From: a bacterium
GTDB taxonomy: Bacteria; Zhuqueibacterota; Zhuqueibacteria; Oleimicrobiales; Geothermoviventaceae
Direction of reading: 5' to 3'
DNA: 64,000 nucleotides
Assembly (NCBI GenBank): GCA_028275345.1
Contig: JAPWUV010000012.1
Span: 43,573 to 107,572, forward strand
Below the pieces are notes generated by a model that saw only the letters and a list, made by a program, of their open reading frames with translations, ran no database searches and was not told the DNA's origin. The translations under genes and the position numbers were made by a program. Positions within the stretch are counted from its first letter, which is position 1. Each line of letters opens with the position of its first letter. Positions 48,523-56,872 of the stretch are shown piece after piece.

Positions 48523-49160
48523 GAGCGCGACGTCCGGACAGGCGACAATCGATGGCCCGTCTTCGTCGGGGCCTTCCGGCACCCACTCCTGTCTCGAGGA
48601 GCGGGCTCGGAAGCTCATTTGCCTTGGCTTTGCTCGCCATTGCCCCCGGCACCGTGCTCGCGCAAGAGACGGCTCCCGCGCCGGGCTCAGCTTGGTCCAT
48701 CCTCGAGGCGGATCTCCTCATCCTTTTCCGGATCCTCGTCGTGGCAACGGTGATTGAGCGCGTATTGGAGTACCTGAGTCTGGTGTGGGGACCAGCGGAG
48801 ACAGCCTGGAGACGGGTTTTCCGGAGGCGGGCCGCGTCGCAGGCAGAGGCCCCCCATGAGCTCCCACCCGAACTGGCCAAGATCCGCAAGCAGGTGATCC
48901 TTCAGAGCCTCGGGGTTCTGCTCGGTGTGGCCATCTGCTGGAGGTCCCATCTGGGGATCTTCGGCCAGTTGGAAGACGCCGCCTCCGGCAAGCTGGGCCA
49001 AGCCGTGACACACTGGTTCACCGCGAGGGCCGGCTCCTGGCTCGATTATGTAATCACCGGAATCCTGGCAGGTCTCGGGACGGAACCGATTCACTCCCTC
49101 ATCATGACGCTGCTCCGGCGCAAGGACCTTCGCAGAGCGAGATCCGCCCCGGCCACTTGA
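48519..49160 (+). CDS. Holin-like membrane protein, paralogue of the amidase N-terminal domain
   Basis: 213 residues. A signal-like hydrophobic segment (about 30-48) ends near VLAQ. Residues 69-203 align with residues 7-110 of the preceding amidase: RILVVATVIERVLE (versus RLLVVSTIVERVLE), RKQVILQSLGVLLG (versus RKRVILQTAGFVLG) and TGILAGLGTEPIHSLI (versus TGILVGGGTEPVHSLI). Two or three further helices are likely. Start ATG overlaps the amidase stop. No database family is claimed; the size and position resemble a holin (inference). Confidence 0.75.
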   Translation: MRARRPDRRQSMARLRRGLPAPTPVSRSGLGSSFALALLAIAPGTVLAQETAPAPGSAWSILEADLLILFRILVVATVIERVLEYLSLVWGPAETAWRRVFRRRAASQAEAPHELPPELAKIRKQVILQSLGVLLGVAICWRSHLGIFGQLEDAASGKLGQAVTHWFTARAGSWLDYVITGILAGLGTEPIHSLIMTLLRRKDLRRARSAPAT

Positions 49161-49208
49161 TGCTCGCCCGCGCGCCGGCCCTCGTCCATGCGCTTGGGGA
49201 AGGAGACC

Positions 49209-49562
49209 ATGAAACCACGCTGGTTGAAAATCCTGCTCGCGATTCTCGGTGGACTCGCGTTGGCCATGCTCGGGATTGCGGTCTTTCTGGACGAACGAAG
49301 GGAGATAGCCTTCGAACGATATCTGGAGAAGAAACGGGCTCTCCTTCGGCGCAGGAAGGAGCTGGAGGAGCAGGATGCGCTCGATCAGGAGCGTCTGCGA
49401 CAAATCGAGCGGGAAATGGAAGAGGCGCGGCGGGAGTTCCTCAAGAAATGCGCCGGAAGCCGAGACGAGCTGAGCCGCGTCGAAGCCATGTCCGCTGAGG
49501 AGGTAGCCGATGAGACGACGAGGCTGGAGAAGATCCTTCGTCGTCGCCTGGAGCGTCTTTAG
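49209..49562 (+). CDS. Inner-membrane coiled-coil protein (Rz-like)
   Basis: 117 residues: a short basic N-terminus, one membrane helix (about 7-27), then about 85 residues of highly charged helix. This N-anchored coiled-coil topology matches the inner-membrane spanin (Rz) of phage lysis modules, though many cellular proteins share it. ATG behind GGGAAGGAGACC. Its last 53 bases overlap the next gene in another frame, as in many Rz/Rz1 pairs. Confidence 0.65.
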   Translation: MKPRWLKILLAILGGLALAMLGIAVFLDERREIAFERYLEKKRALLRRRKELEEQDALDQERLRQIEREMEEARREFLKKCAGSRDELSRVEAMSAEEVADETTRLEKILRRRLERL

Positions 49563-49983
49563 TCTCGTTGTTGCGACTCGGGAAGGCGCCCGCGCGCAAG
49601 CATTGAGACGCGAGGTGGAGCCCGGGAAATTCCTGGCCTTCCGCGGCTACGTGGTGGCAGAAGACACGCTGATCTGCCGACTCCCCGAAAAGGAACGCGA
49701 GCTGGCCCAGACGTTGATCCGAGCAAACCAGGCCCTCGACGAACTCGAAATCCTCCGCACTCAGTCGATTAAGTGGGAAGAGGAGGTCAAAATCCTGCGA
49801 GGAATGATCGAGCGGAGGGACCTTATCATCCAGAAGCAGGATAGTCTGATCCAGCAGCTGGAGAAGCTGAGTGCCCCAGGACGGTCCTCCTTCTTCGCGC
49901 AGCTGGGGAAGATCTTCGATCGGCGCACGTTTTTCCTGTTCGGCTTCGTGCTGGGTGTCATGGCCGGCGTGCAGGTCGACTGA
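49510..49983 (+). CDS. Exported coiled-coil protein with C-terminal membrane helix
   Basis: 157 residues. Signal peptide ending near GARAQ, a periplasmic coiled coil (about 65-120) and a C-terminal helix (TFFLFGFVLGVMAG). It starts inside the preceding gene in a different frame. It lacks a lipobox, so it is not a classical Rz1 outer-membrane lipoprotein. It may act with the Rz-like protein to span the periplasm (inference). ATG preceded by GAGGAGGTAGCCG. Confidence 0.65.
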   Translation: MRRRGWRRSFVVAWSVFSLVVATREGARAQALRREVEPGKFLAFRGYVVAEDTLICRLPEKERELAQTLIRANQALDELEILRTQSIKWEEEVKILRGMIERRDLIIQKQDSLIQQLEKLSAPGRSSFFAQLGKIFDRRTFFLFGFVLGVMAGVQVD

Positions 49984-50168
49984 GCCCACAGCCCGAGTCG
50001 CCGCCGGACTTGCGTCCGACACGCACACGTGACCGCCGGGAAAGGGGAGGATGCAGACGGCTCCCCATTGTGGCATCCGTGCGAGTGTAGGGGCTTTTCC
50101 TCACGGAACGATCGATCGGAAGCCGCGTAGATGATCACAGCATGGCATTGGCGACGGGTGGATCGGTC

Positions 50169-50537
50169 ATGTATTTCCTGAGCATCACCTCGCACTTCGA
50201 CTCGGCTCACCGGCTTTCGGGCTACCCGGGAATCTGCCAGCGCCCCCACGGCCACACCTGGCAGGTCCGGGTCACGGTGGCGACAGCCGAGCTGGACAGC
50301 CTCGGCATGGGGATCGACTTCCACGAGCTGGAGAAAACGGTGGACTCCGTGGTGTCGCGCTTCGATCATACCATGCTGAATGATTTGCCGGAATTCGCCG
50401 GCCAGAATCCCACCGCCGAGAACCTGGCCCGCATCCTGTACCACCAGATCGAGGAGAAGCTCCCCGCCAAGTGCCGCCTGGTGGAAGTGGAGGTACGCGA
50501 GTCCGACAAGTTCAGCGCCGTCTACCGTGAGCCGTGA
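50169..50537 (+). CDS. queD: 6-carboxy-5,6,7,8-tetrahydropterin synthase QueD
   Basis: 122 residues. Zinc ligands H14, H27 and H29 (DSAHRLSGYPGICQRPHGHTW, split here as DSAHRL and RPHGHTW) with catalytic C23, and the C-terminal ESDKFSAVY. It makes the pterin intermediate of queuosine/7-deazaguanine synthesis from dihydroneopterin triphosphate. I use the ATG at 50169 (behind GGTGGA); an ATG at 50142 adds nine residues. It overlaps queE by 11 bases. QueC and QueF are not in the window. Confidence 0.95.
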   Translation: MYFLSITSHFDSAHRLSGYPGICQRPHGHTWQVRVTVATAELDSLGMGIDFHELEKTVDSVVSRFDHTMLNDLPEFAGQNPTAENLARILYHQIEEKLPAKCRLVEVEVRESDKFSAVYREP

Positions 50538-51180
50538 CCTGCATCTCAAAGTCTGCGAGATTTTCGCCTCCATTCAGGGGGAGAGCTCCTACGCGGGGCT
50601 ACCCTGCGTATTCATCCGCCTCACGGGCTGCCCCCTTCGTTGCCGTTATTGCGACACTCCCTACGCCTTCACCGAAGGCCAGTGGATGTCCCTGCACCAA
50701 ATCCTCAGTCGCGTGCAGGAGTTCGGCATCCACTTGGTCGAGGTCACGGGGGGTGAACCGTTGGCGCAAGCGGATACGCCGTCTCTTTGCCGGGCCCTGA
50801 TTGACGCAGGTTACCGCGTTCTTGTGGAAACCAGCGGCGCGCTCGATGTTTCTCCCCTGCCGCCTGAGGTCACGGTCATCATGGACGTCAAAACCCCCGG
50901 AAGCGGGGAAAGCCATCGCAATTATTGGGACAATCTCCGACTCCTCAGGCCAAGGGACGAGGTGAAGTTCGTGATTACCTCCCGGCAAGATTTCGAGTGG
51001 AGCCTCGAGGTGGTTCGACGCCACCGCCTTGTCGAGCGATGCGTCGTGCTTTTCTCCCCCGCATGGGGTTACCAGGACCCGGCGGAACTGGCCTCCTGGG
51101 TCCGAGACTGCCATTTGCCCATTCGCTTCCAGCTCCCCCTGCACAAAGTCCTGTGGCCCGGTGTGGAGCGAGGAGTATAA
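50527..51180 (+). CDS. queE: 7-carboxy-7-deazaguanine synthase QueE (radical SAM)
   Basis: 217 residues. Radical SAM motif CPLRCRYC (CX3CX2C) after the EIFASIQGESSYAG N-terminus; VTGGEPLAQ and VETSGALDV follow. It converts 6-carboxy-tetrahydropterin into 7-carboxy-7-deazaguanine. GTG start within the end of queD, so the pair is coupled. It ends four bases before the convergent hypD stop. Confidence 0.95.
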   Translation: MSRDLHLKVCEIFASIQGESSYAGLPCVFIRLTGCPLRCRYCDTPYAFTEGQWMSLHQILSRVQEFGIHLVEVTGGEPLAQADTPSLCRALIDAGYRVLVETSGALDVSPLPPEVTVIMDVKTPGSGESHRNYWDNLRLLRPRDEVKFVITSRQDFEWSLEVVRRHRLVERCVVLFSPAWGYQDPAELASWVRDCHLPIRFQLPLHKVLWPGVERGV

Positions 51181-51184
51181 GCTC

Positions 51185-52285
51185 CTATTCCGATCTCCCG
51201 TAGCGGAAGACCGCGGCGCACGTGCCCTCGGAGGAGACCATGCACGGTCCCACGGGGGTCTCAGGAGTGCAGACTTTGGCGAAAAGAGGGCATGCTTCGG
51301 GTTCCACCGTGCCCTTGAGCACATCGCCGCATCGACAACCAGCCTGCTGGCGGGGTGGCTCGACTTCGAGGGGGAAACGATGCTCGGCATCGAACTCCCG
51401 GAATTCCTCCCGGAGCCGCAGGCCAGAGCCAGGGATCCAGCCGAGACCCCGCCACTCGGCGTCACACGGCTCGAAAACGCGGTGGAGGGTTTCCAGCGCC
51501 TTCGGATTTCCCTCCGGACGCACCGCGCGCCGGTATTGGATCTCCACCCGGGGCCGACCCTGCTTCACCTGTTTCACCAGCATCCAGATCGCTTCCACGA
51601 TATCCAGGGGCTCGAAGCCGGCGATCACGCAAGCCTTCCCGAATTCCTCGGCAAGGAAGCGATAGGGTTCGGAACCGATGATCGTGCTCACGTGTCCGGG
51701 GCAGAGGAATCCGTCCAAAGCGACGTCGCCGGAAGCCACAAGGGCTCGCATGGCCTGCGGCATGGTCTTGTGAGCCACCAGCACGGAGAAGTTGCGCAAT
51801 CCCCGTTTCCGCGCTTCGAGGATGGCGGCGGCCACAGTCGGAGCAGTCGTCTCGAACCCAACGCCAAGGAAGACCACCTGCGCCCCGGGTTGTGCTTCCG
51901 CCATCTTGACCGCATCCAAAGGCGAATACACCACGCGAACTCTGGCCCCCCGCGTCTGCTCCAACTCGAGGGAGCTCGACGAACCCGGCACCCGCACCAT
52001 ATCCCCAAACGTCGCTATCACCACGCCCGGAATGCGACAGAGGGCAATTGCACGATCGATGGTTCCGTTCGGCGTCACGCAGACTGGACACCCCGGACCC
52101 GACACGAGGCGGAGATTCTCCGGCATGACGCGACGCAGGCCGTGGCGGAAAATTGCCATCGTGTGCGTGCCGCATACCTCCATGAAGGTAGCGTGAAGTC
52201 CCTCGCTCTCCCGATGGAGACGTTCGAGGTTCCAGGTCACGATGCGACCCTCGCGGAACGCGCGAATCTGCAAAGGCAAGCCCAC
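51185..52285 (-). CDS. hypD: Hydrogenase maturation factor HypD
   Basis: 366 residues. Signature motifs CGTHTMAIFRHG, SGPGCPVCVTP, GFETTAPT, FLCPGHVSTIIG and the cluster-binding CRCGDVLKG near the C-terminus. HypD with HypC builds the Fe(CN)2CO unit of [NiFe] hydrogenases. GTG start behind GGGAGGGACGC. It is the last hyp gene on the minus strand; hypE, usually next, is absent. Confidence 0.96.
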   Translation of the reverse strand: MGLPLQIRAFREGRIVTWNLERLHRESEGLHATFMEVCGTHTMAIFRHGLRRVMPENLRLVSGPGCPVCVTPNGTIDRAIALCRIPGVVIATFGDMVRVPGSSSSLELEQTRGARVRVVYSPLDAVKMAEAQPGAQVVFLGVGFETTAPTVAAAILEARKRGLRNFSVLVAHKTMPQAMRALVASGDVALDGFLCPGHVSTIIGSEPYRFLAEEFGKACVIAGFEPLDIVEAIWMLVKQVKQGRPRVEIQYRRAVRPEGNPKALETLHRVFEPCDAEWRGLGWIPGSGLRLREEFREFDAEHRFPLEVEPPRQQAGCRCGDVLKGTVEPEACPLFAKVCTPETPVGPCMVSSEGTCAAVFRYGRSE

Positions 52286-52327
52286 CGCGTCCCTCCCACG
52301 GCCTGTGCTCAGGGAACCGCCACGACG

Positions 52328-52552
52328 TCAGTCCTCCGTCGGGAGCCCGTACGCGCCGTAGAGCCCGATGGTTTCCTCAGCCTGAGCTGGATCCACCTTC
52401 TGGATGGCGAATCCCGCATGGACGATCACGTACTCCCCCACGCGCAGATCTTCGATGAACTGCACGTTCGCTTCTTTCCGGACCCCTCCCACTTCCACAA
52501 CGGCCCATTCCCCCTCGATGGCCAGAACTTTCATCGGCACGCCAAGGCACAT
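52328..52552 (-). CDS. hypC: Hydrogenase assembly chaperone HypC
   Basis: 74 residues starting MCLGVPMKV; C2 is the residue that binds the HypD-borne iron and the hydrogenase large subunit (known family). The body has VRKEANVQFIEDLRVGEYVIVHAGFAIQK (quoted as VGEYVIVHAGFAIQK). It lies 42 bases before hypD and 55 after hypF, all co-directional. Confidence 0.96.
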   Translation of the reverse strand: MCLGVPMKVLAIEGEWAVVEVGGVRKEANVQFIEDLRVGEYVIVHAGFAIQKVDPAQAEETIGLYGAYGLPTED

Positions 52553-52607
52553 TTCATCCTGCTCCTACTAAGTCCACCTGCCTGCCGAGGTCCGAGCGAG
52601 TCCGCAA

Positions 52608-54911
52608 CTAGCGCTGCGAGATGAGGCCCGCCACCACGGCCTGCCCGAGGGCAATTCCCCCGTCGTTCGGAGGAACGAGCCGATGGCAGAGCACTTCAAA
52701 GCCTCGACGACTTAATTCGCGGGACATCGCCACCGTCAGGTACACATTCTGAAAGCAACCTCCACTGAGGGCGACAGTGGCCAGACCCGTTTCCTCGCGA
52801 ATGTGTTCTGCCATCTCGGCCAAGGCGCGGACCAGCGTGGCATGGAATCGCAAGCTGATGTCTGCTCGCGGCTGGCCCCTGCACCCGTCCTGCAGAATCG
52901 CGCTGATCAGGGGACGCCAATCCAGCTCCCAGAGATCACCCTGCCGAGCGATGTGGTAGGGATACGCTTCTGGCGACGTCTCGACCGCCTCCCGCGGGGG
53001 TAGCTTTTCATACATGGCCATTTCCAGCTCCATCGCCGCCTGTCCCTCAAAGGAGACTCGACGTCGAAGGCCCAGGAGAGCCGAGACGCCGTCGAAGAGC
53101 CTTCCGCAGCTGGAGGTGAGAGGGACGTTCAGCCCGGACTGGAGAATCCCGAGGAGCGCCTCCACGTCCGCCCTCTCGAGACCCAACACCTCGGCGCCGT
53201 GGGTTACGGCCAGGCCGGGATCGCACGCATGCAGGTAGGCCAGTGCCATGCGCCAGGGCTCGCGGATCGCGCGATCCCCTCCGGGCATCGGAACCGGCCG
53301 GAAGCGACCCGCGCGGCAAAAGCGGCGGACGTCCGCCACCAAAACCTCGCTGCCCCAAACCGTCCCGTCAGGTCCGTACCCTGCGCCGTCGAGGGCCAGC
53401 CCGATCACCGGGCCTTCCCTCCCATGCTCGGCCAGGCACGCCACGATATGCGCATGGTGATGTTGCACAGCAACGCGAATCTTCCCAGCGGACGCCTCTT
53501 CCGCCCATTGGGTCGACAGATAGTCCGGATGTAGGTCGTGGGCCACGACTTCGGGCTCGATCTGCAGAATCCCCTGCAGATGCGCAATGGCCTCGCCGAA
53601 GAACTGCAGCGCCTCGAAGCTTTCCAGGTCCCCGATGTGCTGGCTCAGGGTAGCCCGATTCTCCGCCGCGAGGCAGACGGTGTTCTTCAGCTCCGCGCCC
53701 ACCGCCAGGGTGGGACGCAGCCGCCACGGGAGCACGACAGGCTGCGGCACGAAGCCCCTCGCCCTGCGGATCACAAGCGACTCCCCTCCGGGCAACCAGC
53801 GAACAACGGAGTCGTCGCAGCGCACCAGGATATCCCGGTCGTGCACAAGGTAAAAGTCCGCGATGGAGCCGAGCCGCTCCACCGCTTCGCGATTGTCGAT
53901 GCAAATGGGCTCCTCGCTGCGGTTGCCGCTCGTCATGACGAGCGCGCGGAATCCCTTGCGGAGCAAGAGGTGATGAAGGGGAGTGTACGGAAGCATCACC
54001 CCCAGGAAGGCATTCCTTGGAGCCACAGACGGGGCCACCGTTGCGCCCCTTCGCCGCGGAAGGAGCACAATGGGACGTCGCGGCGACTCCAGCAACCGTC
54101 GTGCCTCCTCGTCCAGCTCGACGAGAAGCGCCGCCGTCGCCGCATCCGCCGCCATGATGGCGAAGGGCTTTTCCTCCCTCCCTTTTCGCTCCCGCAGGCG
54201 ACGAACCGCCCATTCATCCTCCGCATCCACCGCCAAATGGAACCCACCCAGCCCCTTCACGGCAACGATCTTCCCCTCGTGCAGGCGATCTGCCACAAAG
54301 CCGATCGGGTCCTCGATCCCCTCCAACCGATAGCCGAGACTGTCCCACACCTCGAGCTGCGGTCCGCAGACGGGGCAGGCGTTCGGCTGGGCATGAAAGC
54401 GTCGATCGCGAGGATCTTCGTATTCCCGACGACAGGCATCGCACATCTCGAAAGAGGCCATCGAGGTGTTGATCCGGTCGTAGGGAATGCTGCGCGTGAG
54501 GGTGAAACGCGGGCCGCAGTTGGTGCAATTCGTGAAGGGATAGCCGTGGCGCCGGTCACCCGGGTCGAACACCTCCCGCAGGCATTCATCGCATGTGGCA
54601 ATGTCCGGAGGGACCACAGCTCGCCGCGGCTCCTCCCCCTCGCTCTTCTCGATCTGAAAATCTTGGAAGCCAACGTAGCGGCCACTTTCGATGCGAAAAT
54701 CGAGGACGAACGCCAGCGGCGGATGCTCCGTGCGAAGGGCCTCGACGAAGCGATCCAGGGCCCCGTCTTCCGCCTCCGCGTGGATCTTCACCCCGAGGGC
54801 GGTGTTCCGAACCCAGCCGCGGATTCCGTATTTCTGCGCAAGCCGATAGACGAAGGGACGGAACCCCACCCCCTGGACGATCCCCGAGATTGTGATCTCC
54901 GCGCATTTCAT
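52608..54911 (-). CDS. hypF: Carbamoyltransferase HypF
   Basis: 767 residues in the standard order: acylphosphatase domain (about 1-90, SGIVQGVGFRPFVYRLA), two zinc fingers (CDEC, CTNC, CDAC, CPVC), a YrdC-like domain (about 195-375, KGLGGFHLAVDAE), and the Kae1-like C-terminal domain with VQHHHAHIVA and GGCFQNVYL. It makes the carbamoyl group that becomes the cyanide ligands, and passes it to HypE. Overlaps hypB by four bases. Confidence 0.96.
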   Translation of the reverse strand: MKCAEITISGIVQGVGFRPFVYRLAQKYGIRGWVRNTALGVKIHAEAEDGALDRFVEALRTEHPPLAFVLDFRIESGRYVGFQDFQIEKSEGEEPRRAVVPPDIATCDECLREVFDPGDRRHGYPFTNCTNCGPRFTLTRSIPYDRINTSMASFEMCDACRREYEDPRDRRFHAQPNACPVCGPQLEVWDSLGYRLEGIEDPIGFVADRLHEGKIVAVKGLGGFHLAVDAEDEWAVRRLRERKGREEKPFAIMAADAATAALLVELDEEARRLLESPRRPIVLLPRRRGATVAPSVAPRNAFLGVMLPYTPLHHLLLRKGFRALVMTSGNRSEEPICIDNREAVERLGSIADFYLVHDRDILVRCDDSVVRWLPGGESLVIRRARGFVPQPVVLPWRLRPTLAVGAELKNTVCLAAENRATLSQHIGDLESFEALQFFGEAIAHLQGILQIEPEVVAHDLHPDYLSTQWAEEASAGKIRVAVQHHHAHIVACLAEHGREGPVIGLALDGAGYGPDGTVWGSEVLVADVRRFCRAGRFRPVPMPGGDRAIREPWRMALAYLHACDPGLAVTHGAEVLGLERADVEALLGILQSGLNVPLTSSCGRLFDGVSALLGLRRRVSFEGQAAMELEMAMYEKLPPREAVETSPEAYPYHIARQGDLWELDWRPLISAILQDGCRGQPRADISLRFHATLVRALAEMAEHIREETGLATVALSGGCFQNVYLTVAMSRELSRRGFEVLCHRLVPPNDGGIALGQAVVAGLISQR

Positions 54912-55579
54912 GCTCGATTCGTCCGGCCTCGGACCTGCTCGAGGTATTCGATCCAGTCTTCGATCCCCGTACCGGTCCGGCAGGAGAGGCGCAGGATCCG
55001 CAGGCCGGGGTTCAACGCGTGCACGTCTTCCCGTATCCTGCGCTCATCGAAATCCAGCCAGTCCAGCAGATCGATCTTGTTCAGAACCAAGGCCTGAGCG
55101 GATCGCATGATCGTGGGGTATTTCGCGACCTTGTCGTCGCCTTCAGCCACGCTGAGGATGACCACACGCACGTGTTCGCCGAGGTAGTAGGCAGCCGGGC
55201 AGACCAGGTTGCCCACGTTCTCGATGAAAAGGTAGTCCAGATCCGCCAGGTTGATCTCCGCCAGAGCCTCGTGGACCTGCTGCGCCTCGAGGTGACAAGC
55301 TCCTCCCGTGGTAAGTTGCACCGCCTTCGCATCGAACCGGGCGAGGCGCTGGGCGTCGCGAGCAGTGGCAAGGTCGCCCACCAATACCGCCGCTCTCAAG
55401 CCGTTGCGAGTGAAGTGCTCCAGCGTGCGCTCCAGCAGGCTGGTCTTCCCCGAGCCGGGAGCGCCGAGAAGCCCGACCACCGTCACCCCACTGGCTTCGA
55501 AGAGCTGCCGATTCTGCCGGGCCACGTAATCATTGGCCTTCAGGATCTTCTCGTACACCGGGATGCTGCGGCTCTCCAA
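54908..55579 (-). CDS. hypB: Hydrogenase nickel-incorporation GTPase HypB
   Basis: 223 residues. P-loop GAPGSGKT (39-46), metal-site region TTGGACHLEA, ENVGNLVCPAAYYLG and NKIDLLDW. It lacks the N-terminal CxxCGC motif and any His-rich nickel store, so it is the minimal form that needs HypA. The start is TTG with GGAGG six bases upstream, inside the end of hypA; a longer frame to 55642 is only antisense-like hypA overlap. Confidence 0.93.
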   Translation of the reverse strand: MESRSIPVYEKILKANDYVARQNRQLFEASGVTVVGLLGAPGSGKTSLLERTLEHFTRNGLRAAVLVGDLATARDAQRLARFDAKAVQLTTGGACHLEAQQVHEALAEINLADLDYLFIENVGNLVCPAAYYLGEHVRVVILSVAEGDDKVAKYPTIMRSAQALVLNKIDLLDWLDFDERRIREDVHALNPGLRILRLSCRTGTGIEDWIEYLEQVRGRTNRA

Positions 55580-55919
55580 ATTCCACCTCCATTTCTTCGA
55601 TGAACAGCTCGTCTCCTCCCTCCAGCTCGAGATCAAAGCCATTGCACTTGGGGCAACGCAGCGAAAGCTCGAGCAACTCCACCTCTGCTCCGCAGGCGCC
55701 GCAGCGGACCCGCACCGGCGGCCGGCGGATCATCAGCTGAGCTCCTTCGCAGGCCGTGCCTTCCGACAGCACCGCGAAGGCCGACTCCAGCAGGTCCGGC
55801 TCCGCACCCGACAGCAGCCCCACCGCGAGCCGGATGGAACGGACCCGCTTTCCCCCCACCTCCGCGAGCTTGGCCTCCACACCCCGCAACAAAGCCGAGA
55901 TTAGAGACATCTCATGCAC
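55530..55919 (-). CDS. hypA: Nickel chaperone HypA
   Basis: 129 residues. N-terminal nickel-binding MHEMSL (GTG start), and the zinc finger CGACG...CPKCNG. It delivers nickel with HypB to the [NiFe] hydrogenase large subunit. The start lies three bases after the ptb stop and the end overlaps hypB, so the hyp genes are coupled to ptb. Confidence 0.95.
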   Translation of the reverse strand: MHEMSLISALLRGVEAKLAEVGGKRVRSIRLAVGLLSGAEPDLLESAFAVLSEGTACEGAQLMIRRPPVRVRCGACGAEVELLELSLRCPKCNGFDLELEGGDELFIEEMEVEFGEPQHPGVREDPEGQ

Positions 55920-55922
55920 GGG

Positions 55923-56846
55923 TCATGCCCCACGCCGTCTTGCCAGTACGAGGCCGCCGAGCGCAATGGACAAAAGTTTCGCCTCCGCCGCATCGGCCCG
56001 GGAAGGAATGAGAACCGGCGCCAGAGCCCCCATCACGACGTGGGCGAGGCGGAATCCGGCAAAATAGGTCGTGCTCTTCGCCAGCATGTTGGCCGATTCG
56101 ATGTCCGGGCACACGAGGATGTCCGCGTCTCCCGCCACAGGTGAGTCGATGCCTTTGGCCCGAGCAGCTTCCACGGAAACGGCGTTGTCCAGCGCCAGCG
56201 GGCCATCCACGATGCACCCGGAGATCTGGCCCCGGCGCCACATCTGGCTGATGATGGCGGCTTCCTGCGTGGAGGGAATCGCGGCGGTCACGGTCTCGAC
56301 GGCGGAAAGCAGCGCCACCCTTGGCTGACGATTGCCGAGGGCGTGAGCGACTTCCACCGCATTCTGGATGATCTGGATCTTCTGCTCCAGGTCCGGCTTG
56401 ACCGTCACCCCGCCGTCGGTGATCATCTGCAGCCGGTTTGGCGCCCGCTTCGGGTTTTCGAACACGAACACGTCGCTCAAAAGGCGTCCTGTCCGCAAGC
56501 CAGATTCCGGATCCAGGACGGCTCGCAGGAGGGTGGCTGTTTTCACCTTCCCTTTGAGGAGGAGATCGGCGCGCCCTGAGCGGACGGCCTCCACCGCCAG
56601 CTTGCAGCTCCCCTGTTCATCGGGTTCATCCTCGAGGCTTTCCAAGCAGCGGGCGTCGGCCCCAATCTCTTCCAAAAGGGATTGGACTCGGTCGCGGGGC
56701 CCGAAGGCGAGACCGCGCGCCAAGCCCCGGGCGTACGCGTCCGCAACCGCCGTGAGCGCAGCTTCGTCGGCAGCTCCGGCGATCGCCACCCGAAACGGCC
56801 CAAACCGGAGAGCTTCAGCGAGAACCTCGTCCAGAGTGCCAATCAT
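55923..56846 (-). CDS. ptb: Phosphate butyryltransferase Ptb
   Basis: 307 residues, the usual length. Signatures: LLKGKVKTATLLRAVLD, VALLSAVETV, VDGPLALDNAVS, VCPDIESANMLAKSTTYF and the C-terminal VLIPSRADAAEAKL. It interconverts butyryl-CoA (or a branched acyl-CoA) and butyryl phosphate. Its partner kinase gene buk lies upstream in the same operon, separated by a DUF1189-like membrane gene. Acetyl-CoA or isobutyryl-CoA could also be substrates. Confidence 0.93.
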   Translation of the reverse strand: MIGTLDEVLAEALRFGPFRVAIAGAADEAALTAVADAYARGLARGLAFGPRDRVQSLLEEIGADARCLESLEDEPDEQGSCKLAVEAVRSGRADLLLKGKVKTATLLRAVLDPESGLRTGRLLSDVFVFENPKRAPNRLQMITDGGVTVKPDLEQKIQIIQNAVEVAHALGNRQPRVALLSAVETVTAAIPSTQEAAIISQMWRRGQISGCIVDGPLALDNAVSVEAARAKGIDSPVAGDADILVCPDIESANMLAKSTTYFAGFRLAHVVMGALAPVLIPSRADAAEAKLLSIALGGLVLARRRGA

Positions 56847-56872
56847 CGCTTCCCATCCATTCTCGTCGCTGA

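Noticed and set aside
49984-50168. Possible preQ1 riboswitch before queD
   Set aside because: The leader shows neither the preQ1-I loop nor its A-rich tail.
53538-55097. 519-codon plus-strand frame opposite hypF
   Set aside because: HypF is unambiguous on the minus strand; this frame is its shadow.
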